Below, piece by piece: positions 50,977 to 57,258 of a stretch of DNA of 57,258 nucleotides (its first letter is position 1; each line of letters opens with the position of its first letter). This DNA is from Candidatus Thalassarchaeum betae (GTDB lineage: Archaea > Thermoplasmatota > Poseidoniia > Poseidoniales > Thalassarchaeaceae). The stretch lies in the NCBI GenBank assembly GCA_022448665.1, contig JAKUUO010000003.1, positions 1 to 57,258 on the forward strand, given 5' to 3'. The notes beneath the pieces are model-generated. The model was not told the origin of the DNA, did not search any database, and saw only the letters and a list, made by a program, of their open reading frames with translations. The position numbers and the translations under genes were made by a program.

Positions 50977-52854
50977 TCACTCGTCATCGTCTGAATCTAC
51001 GACCTCGAAGTCGGCCTCGACGACATCTTCGTCGCCGTCATCAGCCTGTTGTTCGGCCATCTCGGCGGCGGCCGCCTCGTACAGTTTGGTCGAGACGCCG
51101 TGCATCTCCTGCTCGACTTCACTGATCTTGGTCTGGACAGCGGCCTCATCGAGGTCCTCGACCTCGATGGTGGTCTCCCCATCCTCCTTAGTGATCAGCA
51201 CCCTCAACTCGTCGAGCTTGGTGTGGACCGGGTCTGTGTCGAGGTCGCCGAGCTTCTCACCGGCGTCATCTAGCATGCGCTTGGTCTGGTAGACGATGCT
51301 GTCGGCGGAGTTGATGAGGTCGATTCCCGCCCTCCGTAGCTTGTCCTCCTTGGCGAACTTCTCCGCATCGGTGACCTTCTGCTTGATCTCGTCCTCAGAG
51401 AGGGAGGTCTGGCTCTCGATCTTGATCGACTGCTCGGTGCCTGTTCCCAGGTCCTTGGCGGAGACGTCCACTATGCCATTGGCATCGATGTCGAAAGTGA
51501 CCTCGATCTGCGGGATTCCGCGTGGCGCTGGAGGGATTCCCATCAGGTGGAATCGCCCGAGCGTGGTGTTGTCCTTTGCGAACTCGCGCTCGCCCTGAAG
51601 GACGTGGACCTCTACAGCCGGCTGGTTGTCGGCGGCTGTCGAGAAGTTCTCGGAGCGACGAGTCGGGATCGTCGTGTTGCGCTCGATCATGGTCGTCATT
51701 ACGCCGCCGAGAGTCTCAATTCCGAGAGTCAGTGGCGTCACATCCAGCAGGAGTACGTCGGTAACGCCCTCGTCCCCGACGATGATGCCGGCCTGCAGGG
51801 CCGCGCCGACGGCGACGGCCTCATCGGGGTTGATTCCCCTGAAGGGGGCCTTGCCGACCTCCTCTTCAATCGCCTTCTGAACGGCTGGGACTCGGGTGGA
51901 GCCGCCGACGAGGAGGATCTTGTCGATGCTTCCCTTCTTGACTCCTGAGTCCTTGATTGCCTGGCGGGTCGGCCCCATGGTACGGGCTACGAAATCGCTG
52001 ATCAGATCCTCGAGCTTGGCTCGAGAGAGGGTCAGATCGAGGTGCTCCGGCTGGCCGTCGCTCATGGTGATGAATGGGAGGTTGACCTGAGTCGAGGTAG
52101 TCCCCGAAAGCTCAGTCTTGGCCTTCTCGGCAGCCTCTCGCAGTCGGCTCATGGCCTGGAGGTCCTTGGATAGGTCGATGCCTGATGACTTCTTGAACTC
52201 GGCAACGATCCAAACGACGACGGCATCGTCGAAGTCGTCACCACCGAGGCGGTTGTCGCCGCTGGTGGCCTTGACCTCGATCTGAGGCTGGCCGTCGACC
52301 TGATAAATCTCGAGAACCGAGACATCGAAGGTCCCGCCGCCGAGGTCGAACACCAAGATGGTCTGGTCCTCTTCCTTGTCGACACCGTACGCCAGCGCGG
52401 CTGCGGTGGGCTCATTGATGATGCGGAGCACCTCGAGTCCAGCTATCCTGCCAGCGTCCTGAGTCGCTTTCCTCTGAGCGTCGGTGAAATAGGCGGGACA
52501 GGTGATGACGGCTTGCTTGACTTCCCTTCCGAGGTATTCCTCGGCGTCGGACTTGAGCTTCTGCAGAATGAAAGCGGAGATCTCCTGAGGCGTGTAGGTG
52601 TCGCCATCGATCTCCTTGCTCCAGTCAGTTCCCATCTCTCGCTTGACCGAGAGGATGGTCCTCTCGGAGTTGGTCACAGCCTGGCGCTTGGCCGTCACTC
52701 CGACCAATCTCTCACCGTCCTTGGCGAAGGCCACCACGCTCGGAGTCGTTCTTGAGCCCTCGGAGTTCGGTATCACCACCGCCTGTCCACCCTCGAGCGT
52801 TGCGACACAACTGTTTGTAGTTCCCAAATCGATTCCTATTACCGGTCCACTCAT
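50977..52854 (-). CDS. dnaK: Molecular chaperone DnaK (Hsp70)
   Basis: A 625-residue Hsp70. GIDLGTTNSCVATLEGG, IINEPTAAALAYGVD, IFVFDLGGGTFDVS-type DLGGGTFDVS and ILLVGGSTRVPAVQ are the ATPase signatures; the substrate-binding domain and the acidic tail (VVEADFEVVDSDDDE) follow. It is the bacterial type, typical of mesophilic archaea that acquired it by transfer. The gene upstream on the same strand encodes an Hsp20/CS-like protein; dnaJ and grpE are not in the window. Confidence 0.96.
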   Translation of the reverse strand: MSGPVIGIDLGTTNSCVATLEGGQAVVIPNSEGSRTTPSVVAFAKDGERLVGVTAKRQAVTNSERTILSVKREMGTDWSKEIDGDTYTPQEISAFILQKLKSDAEEYLGREVKQAVITCPAYFTDAQRKATQDAGRIAGLEVLRIINEPTAAALAYGVDKEEDQTILVFDLGGGTFDVSVLEIYQVDGQPQIEVKATSGDNRLGGDDFDDAVVVWIVAEFKKSSGIDLSKDLQAMSRLREAAEKAKTELSGTTSTQVNLPFITMSDGQPEHLDLTLSRAKLEDLISDFVARTMGPTRQAIKDSGVKKGSIDKILLVGGSTRVPAVQKAIEEEVGKAPFRGINPDEAVAVGAALQAGIIVGDEGVTDVLLLDVTPLTLGIETLGGVMTTMIERNTTIPTRRSENFSTAADNQPAVEVHVLQGEREFAKDNTTLGRFHLMGIPPAPRGIPQIEVTFDIDANGIVDVSAKDLGTGTEQSIKIESQTSLSEDEIKQKVTDAEKFAKEDKLRRAGIDLINSADSIVYQTKRMLDDAGEKLGDLDTDPVHTKLDELRVLITKEDGETTIEVEDLDEAAVQTKISEVEQEMHGVSTKLYEAAAAEMAEQQADDGDEDVVEADFEVVDSDDDE

Positions 52855-52886
52855 TCCTATTCCTCCAATTGCTCTCGTTCAGTGCC

Positions 52887-53483
52887 TCAGACCAAATCGA
52901 GTTTGATGTCGAGGATGCCGTTGTTGAGTTCCCACTCAACTATCTGTCCAGCAGCCTCTGGCAGTATGAAGCGCTTGAAGGGGTGCGGCTGGGTCTTTTT
53001 CATCAACTGGAGGACCTCGCCGCCGCTGCTGAGGACGAGTTCCACGTCCTCTGGCCTGATGTCGAGGAACCTCGAGATGTCGATGGTGACCGACATCCTC
53101 CCGTCATGAACGTAGATATCCTCCTCAGGCAAGTCCGAGACATCCGACTCCTCGGTCTCTTCTGCCTCGGCCTCGGCTTCGCCAGGACCGTTGACCTGTA
53201 TGTTGACTCCCATGTTCTTCAGCAACTCGGAAATCCCATCGGGGCCGTTGAGCATTGACTCCATGATTCGGCGGAACTCCTCGGGTTCGGTGTTAGTGTC
53301 GACCTTGATCTGAGAATGTGACAGTTTCGTGGGGTCGATGCCCATCTGCTCGAACTGCTCGCGAATCTGGTTCATCATCGCCTCGAGCGCCTTGATGTCG
53401 ATTGACATGCCCATCTGCTCGAACATCCTAGCCATCTCTGCGAACATGTCGTCAGCCCACTCATCACGCTCGCTTCCAGTCAT
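52887..53483 (-). CDS. Hsp20/CS-domain-like protein upstream of dnaK
   Basis: A 198-residue protein. The N-terminal half is Met/Glu-rich and helical (MARMFEQMGMSIDIKALEAMMNQIREQFEQMG), followed by an acidic linker and a C-terminal beta domain: YVHDGRMSVTIDISRFLDIRPEDVELVLSSGGEVLQL then FILPEAAGQIVEWELNNGILDIKL. This is the strand order of alpha-crystallin/CS domains, as in small heat-shock proteins and p23. It lies 32 bases before dnaK, so co-expression is very likely. A co-chaperone role is inferred. Confidence 0.75.
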   Translation of the reverse strand: MTGSERDEWADDMFAEMARMFEQMGMSIDIKALEAMMNQIREQFEQMGIDPTKLSHSQIKVDTNTEPEEFRRIMESMLNGPDGISELLKNMGVNIQVNGPGEAEAEAEETEESDVSDLPEEDIYVHDGRMSVTIDISRFLDIRPEDVELVLSSGGEVLQLMKKTQPHPFKRFILPEAAGQIVEWELNNGILDIKLDLV

Positions 53484-53506
53484 CTGATATCACTACTCAA
53501 CCCGAG

Positions 53507-53518
53507 GTTGTATAGTGC
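53507..53518 (-). promoter_or_regulatory. TATA box of the Hsp20/CS-dnaK operon
   Basis: Minus-strand CACTATACAACC is centred about 29 bases before the start codon at 53483, as for a leaderless archaeal mRNA. Confidence 0.5.
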
Positions 53519-53619
53519 GATAGTGCTGTCGTATATGAACCGCACGGTCGCGCACGCACGAGCGAGATGCCGCGCTCAACGGTCGAGTTCAAAGCAAGGC
53601 TGTGGTTCGGCGATTCGCT

Positions 53620-55230
53620 ATGGTCGAATCGGAGCATGACGTGGCCTTGGAGAACACTGATCGCCTGCACGGACGTTCAGCTCTGGTTAACAACGTCGAA
53701 GCGGCTGTGGCCCTCGCTGGGGCCGTCCGCTCCACCCTGGGTCCACGTGGGCTCGACAAGATGCTGGTGGAGGAAGGCGGCTCGACCACTGTGACCAACG
53801 ACGGCGTGACGGTGCTGGAGACCGCTAAGGTCGAGCACCCGACCGCTCGGCTCCTGATATCCACTTCCTCTGCCCAAGACCGGGCGGCGCGTGACGGGAC
53901 TACGACCACGGTCATCCTGACATCCGAGATGCTGCAGAACGCGCTCGAGCTGGTTCGCTCGGGAGTGCACCCCTCCGTAATCATGAATGGGTACCAGATC
54001 GCCCTCGATGAGGCCCTAGCGGAGATGGAGCGTATTGCACGCTCATCACAGGACCAAGCGGATAGACGCGCTGTGGTGGCGACCTCTCTGGCAGGGAAGG
54101 TAGACTCGTCGCTCACCGCCCATCTGACTGACTTGGCTCTGGAGGCTGCTGACGCGCTTGCAGGCGAAGAGGGTGGCGCTGATCTGGAGAGGCTCAGGGT
54201 GAAGCGTCTGATGATCAAGGACGGCAGTGCGAGAGAGTCCGAGATCGTACATGGTATGGTGCTCGCTAAGTCGAGGATGGACATGGCCACCCCAGCCAAC
54301 TCGGACGGCGGAAGGATAGCCATCATTGACGGTGGATTGGAGAACGCCAAACTAGAGTTCGAGGCTTCGATAGAGGTCACCAGTGCTGGCGCGCTGCGCG
54401 GTTTTCACGAGCGCGCGCGCCAGAGACTCCAGGAGCAGGTCGAGTTGCTCGGGTCCCTTGGTGTGGATCTGCTGGTGGTGCGTGACGGCATCGCCGAAGA
54501 GTCTTCGACCATGCTGACCGATGCGGGGATCACAGCATATCGCCGCTTTGAGCGTGAGGATCTCGAGCGGCTGGCTCGGATCACTGGCTCCGTGATGGTT
54601 CGCGACGCGCGCAGAATAAAGGCAGATGATGTGGGGACCTACTCCAGTCGCTCAGAGCAGACGTTCTCCGGGATCAAGCACACTAGGATAGACGGTTCCG
54701 CGGGCGGCGCGATGACGGTTCTGATCCGCGGCTCCTCACCCACAGTCAGAGAGGAGGTTCGGCGGGCCTTCGACGACGCTCTAGGAGTCGCCCACAGACT
54801 CTCAGAAGACTCTCGGATGCTTCCTGGAGGGGGGGCATCACAGATTCATCTGGCCCGCCACCTGCGAGCATTCGCACCCAGCCAGGCCGGTCGCGAGCAA
54901 CTGGCGATTGAGGCCTACGCGGCCGCACTGGAGATCGTGCCCCGTGCCCTCGCTGAGAACTCAGGACTCGACCCCATCGACGAGATACTGGCCCTCTCAG
55001 CGGCTCAAGCAGCAGACTCCGAGAACGGAGCTTGGATAGGTATGGACGTGATTTCGGGAGAGAAGGTCCGAATGGACAAGGTAGGGGTCATGGATCCGCT
55101 GTTCGTAGCCCGTCACGCACTCGCTGGGGCAACCGAGGCGGCCAACAGCGTCCTGAGGATCGACGATGTTCTGTGGGCCAAGCAGGATGCTCAGACACCG
55201 GACTGGCAGAGCGAGATGGATCAGGACTGA
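53620..55230 (+). CDS. Thermosome (group II chaperonin) subunit
   Basis: A 536-residue archaeal chaperonin subunit. LGPRGLDKMLVEEGG, TVTNDGVTVLETAKVEHPTARLL, ARDGTTTTVILTSEML with the ATP-hydrolysing Asp, and PGGGASQIHLARHL are the family blocks. It is divergent for the group: the usual SSAQDxxxGDGTT reads with AARDGTT, and several apical-domain segments are unusual. ATG 53620 is preferred over 53602. It is divergent from the Hsp20/CS-dnaK operon and overlaps the end of the threonine dehydrogenase gene by 10 bases. Confidence 0.92.
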   Translation: MVESEHDVALENTDRLHGRSALVNNVEAAVALAGAVRSTLGPRGLDKMLVEEGGSTTVTNDGVTVLETAKVEHPTARLLISTSSAQDRAARDGTTTTVILTSEMLQNALELVRSGVHPSVIMNGYQIALDEALAEMERIARSSQDQADRRAVVATSLAGKVDSSLTAHLTDLALEAADALAGEEGGADLERLRVKRLMIKDGSARESEIVHGMVLAKSRMDMATPANSDGGRIAIIDGGLENAKLEFEASIEVTSAGALRGFHERARQRLQEQVELLGSLGVDLLVVRDGIAEESSTMLTDAGITAYRRFEREDLERLARITGSVMVRDARRIKADDVGTYSSRSEQTFSGIKHTRIDGSAGGAMTVLIRGSSPTVREEVRRAFDDALGVAHRLSEDSRMLPGGGASQIHLARHLRAFAPSQAGREQLAIEAYAAALEIVPRALAENSGLDPIDEILALSAAQAADSENGAWIGMDVISGEKVRMDKVGVMDPLFVARHALAGATEAANSVLRIDDVLWAKQDAQTPDWQSEMDQD

Positions 55231-56180
55231 GCACTCAGTCTGTCGAGCATCTCATCCACCAACCGACCTATATCGAACTCCGCCTTCCAGCCCCAATCCT
55301 CGCGCGCCGCGGAATCATCAACTGCATTGGGCCATGAATCGGCGTACGCCTGACGCTCGTCTGGGACGAAGTCGCAGGTGAAGCCGTCGACCCTCTCTGC
55401 GATGGCATCGGCCAGTTCCTGAGCAGAGAACGAAGGTCCCGAGACGTTGTACCCGCCTCGGGCCGGGCCTATCGACTCGACGGGGGCTTCCATCAGGTCG
55501 GTGGTGGCTCTGATCCCATCGTCGATATACATCATCGGCAGATGGGTATCAGCGCGGACGAAGCATTCGTAGTGACCGCTTTTCAGAGCGGCGTGGAAGA
55601 TCTCCACGGAGTAGTCAGTCGTGCCCCCGCCGGCTGGGGCCTTCCACGAGATGAGTCCGGGGTATCGGATGCCACGGACGTCCACTCCGTACTGCTTCCA
55701 GTAGTTCACGGCCATCGCCTCGCCGGTGACCTTGGTCCTGCCGTAGTTAGTGGTCGGGTTCAGCGGAGCCTCTTGGGGGGCAATACTTGGGCAATCGAGG
55801 CCGAAGACGGCTATAGAGGAAGGTGCGAAAACACGAAGGCCGTGGTTCCTAGCTGTCTCCAGCACGCAAATCGTTCCCCCCACATTCACCCTGTGGCAGA
55901 GCTCTGGCATCTTCTCCCCGGTGGCTGAGAGAATAGCGGCGAGGTGGTATATCGTGCCCACTTCTTCCTCTCTCACAGCAGCATCCACCCCCTCACCGTC
56001 GAGCACGCTGAGGAGGCGGAAGGGGCCGTCTTCGAGGAACGGGTGGCCGGGAACCTCTCGCACATCTGTGGCGATGACGTTGTCTGTCCCGTGGCGGGTT
56101 CTCAGGGCCTCCACGAGGTCGCTGCCAATCTGGCCCAGAGCACCTGTGACGAGAATCCTATCACCGGGAGGTTCCGCCAT
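55221..56180 (-). CDS. L-threonine 3-dehydrogenase, SDR (epimerase-like) type
   Basis: A 319-residue extended SDR. ILVTGALGQIGSDLVEALR binds NAD, IYHLAAILSATGE and PSSIAVFG follow, YGRTK is the catalytic Tyr-Lys, and RYPGLISWKAPAGGGTTDYSVEIFHAAL, LPMMYIDDGIRAT, RQAYADSWPNAVDDSAAREDWGWK are diagnostic of the SDR threonine dehydrogenases known from Thermoplasma volcanium, Flavobacterium and animals. The product, 2-amino-3-ketobutyrate, is cleaved to glycine and acetyl-CoA. ATG 56180 gives the standard start; the frame runs on to 56273 without similarity. Confidence 0.9.
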   Translation of the reverse strand: MAEPPGDRILVTGALGQIGSDLVEALRTRHGTDNVIATDVREVPGHPFLEDGPFRLLSVLDGEGVDAAVREEEVGTIYHLAAILSATGEKMPELCHRVNVGGTICVLETARNHGLRVFAPSSIAVFGLDCPSIAPQEAPLNPTTNYGRTKVTGEAMAVNYWKQYGVDVRGIRYPGLISWKAPAGGGTTDYSVEIFHAALKSGHYECFVRADTHLPMMYIDDGIRATTDLMEAPVESIGPARGGYNVSGPSFSAQELADAIAERVDGFTCDFVPDERQAYADSWPNAVDDSAAREDWGWKAEFDIGRLVDEMLDRLSAQS

Positions 56181-56287
56181 GCTCTTCGGGAATTCAGACG
56201 ATACTTGAACATGGAGTGGTCGAGCATCTGAATTGCATAGCCAACCTTGATATGCAAGGCTCAACGGCTTCAAACCCCGTTGATTGC

Positions 56288-57258
56288 ATGAGATATGTCG
56301 TGGTCACGGGAGGCGTGCTGTCTGGACTAGGCAAAGGAGTCACTGCGAGTAGCATGGGAGTTTTGCTCAAATCCGCGGGACTGCGCGTCACTTCGGTCAA
56401 GATTGACCCCTACCTGAACGTCGATGCCGGGACCATGAGCCCATTCGAGCACGGAGAGGTCTTCGTGCTCGATGACGGGGGAGAAGTCGACTTGGACCTT
56501 GGTAACTACGAGAGGTTCCTGGATATCGCTCTGACGAGGGACAACAACATCACCACAGGCAAGGTCTACGCGGCTGTGGTCGAACGGGAGCGTCGTGGCG
56601 ACTACCTCGGGAAGACCGTGCAGGTCATCCCTCACATCACCAATGAGATCCAGGAGTGGATCGAGAGGGTCGCGCATGTGTCTAGCGATGGCGACAACGG
56701 CGCTCCCGATGTCTGTGTCATAGAACTCGGCGGTACGGTGGGAGATATCGAGAGCGCTCCCTTCGTCGAGGCTTTGCGCCAGTTTCAGTTCAGGGTCGGG
56801 CGTGAGAACATCTGCTTCGTCCACGTCAGTCTGGTCCCTGTCATGGGGCCGGTGGGAGAGCAGAAGACCAAACCGACCCAGCACACAGTGAAGGAGTTGC
56901 GCGGGCTCGGAATAATCCCGGATATACTCGTATGCAGGTCAGCCAAGCCGCTGCAGGACGATACCCGGGCGAAGCTCGCTGCCTTCTGCCACGTCTCCGA
57001 GGACGCGGTGGTGTCCGCGCACGACGTCTCGAACATCTACCGGGTCCCGATGATGCTGGAGGAGCAGGGCGTCAGCGGCGTCCTCTCTGGGCTCTTCGGG
57101 TTCGAACTGCCGTCAGAGCGACCTCTGCTGGATGACTGGAAGGCGATGGCCGACCGCGTCGACAACCCCGCCGAGGAGGTCCGCATCGCCACTGTCGGGA
57201 AGTACACGGGACTCTCAGATTCATACCTCAGCGTCATCAAGGCGCTGCAGCACTCGTC
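56288..57258 (+). CDS. pyrG: CTP synthase, N-terminal part (cut by window end)
   Basis: The first 323 residues of CTP synthase, which aminates UTP to CTP. RYVVVTGGVLSGLGKGVTASSMG is the ATP/P-loop, VKIDPYLNVDAGTMSPFEHGEVFVLDDGGEVDLDLGNYERF and CVIELGGTVGDIESAPFVEALRQF follow, and ICFVHVSLVPVMGPVGEQKTKPTQHTVKELRGLGI completes the synthetase domain. The frame is open at 57258, so the glutaminase domain lies outside. ATG 56288 matches the family start. Confidence 0.96.
   Translation, partial: MRYVVVTGGVLSGLGKGVTASSMGVLLKSAGLRVTSVKIDPYLNVDAGTMSPFEHGEVFVLDDGGEVDLDLGNYERFLDIALTRDNNITTGKVYAAVVERERRGDYLGKTVQVIPHITNEIQEWIERVAHVSSDGDNGAPDVCVIELGGTVGDIESAPFVEALRQFQFRVGRENICFVHVSLVPVMGPVGEQKTKPTQHTVKELRGLGIIPDILVCRSAKPLQDDTRAKLAAFCHVSEDAVVSAHDVSNIYRVPMMLEEQGVSGVLSGLFGFELPSERPLLDDWKAMADRVDNPAEEVRIATVGKYTGLSDSYLSVIKALQHS

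Noticed and set aside
1..57258. CRISPR arrays, insertion sequences, integrases or prophage genes
   Set aside because: No regularly spaced repeats, transposase motifs or flanking inverted repeats were seen. The only tandem repeat is the coding repeat at 36332-36393.

Overview
The window reads as a compact chromosome segment of a mesophilic euryarchaeon, most likely of the Thermoplasmatota / Marine Group II (Poseidoniales) type. This placement is inferred from gene content; no search was run. Archaeal markers are a PCNA clamp, Orc1/Cdc6, a thermosome subunit, a Bud32 kinase, a GTP-dependent dephospho-CoA kinase domain, a 2-phosphoglycerate kinase and TATA boxes about 25-30 bases before start codons. 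These sit among bacterial- or eukaryote-like genes: DnaK, NadA, a GlpX-type FBPase, an animal/plant-type class I aldolase, MoaC/MoaE, a CysJ-like reductase and Hsp20/CS. The DNA is GC-rich and densely coding; all ten convergent protein-gene pairs end within 2 bases of each other or overlap by about 10.

Layout. 1-6.5 kb: PCNA, a membrane glycosyltransferase, an ABC exporter whose ribosome-binding site lies in a hairpin, tRNA-Gly(TCC), and an operon of an unknown protein, a divergent TBP-fold protein and a TatD-like hydrolase. 6.5-13.4 kb: thioesterase, proline-rich membrane protein, then an operon of CysJ-like flavoreductase, biotin carboxylase and PfkB kinase, and a metallo-beta-lactamase protein. 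13.4-15.1 kb: an AT-rich, gene-free region (candidate replication origin) followed by Orc1/Cdc6. 15.1-20.5 kb: a membrane protein, a fused CoA-biosynthesis enzyme (PPAT plus dephospho-CoA kinase), a gene-free stretch with several strong nested hairpins (probable structured RNA), an 874-residue winged-helix protein and a pair of tiny winged-helix proteins.

20.5-31.7 kb: a moaC-glpX-fba operon (gluconeogenesis plus molybdopterin), then a redox/acyl-CoA locus: ferredoxin, three FAD oxidoreductases, two beta-oxidation-type enzymes, a BoxB/PaaA-like diiron oxygenase and an unknown helical protein, with a perfect 20-base palindrome ahead of the oxygenase promoter. This is the best candidate for an undescribed pathway. 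31.7-38.5 kb: tRNA-Pro(CGG), tRNA-Gly(CCC), ACT protein, SixA, aldehyde dehydrogenase, 2-phosphoglycerate kinase, and an operon of bud32, rdgB, a proline-rich membrane protein, an enoyl-CoA hydratase and a UPF0200 kinase.

38.5-57.3 kb: NadA, a PAP2 membrane enzyme fused to a large extracellular domain, a cysteine-free Mrp-type ATPase with an Ig-like insertion where the CxxC motif should be, a low-molecular-weight phosphatase/arsenate reductase, tRNA-Gly(GCC), a giant surface protein, agmatinase, secreted M14 carboxypeptidase, M17 aminopeptidase, an Hsp20/CS-DnaK operon, thermosome, SDR-type threonine dehydrogenase and the start of CTP synthase, cut off by the window end.
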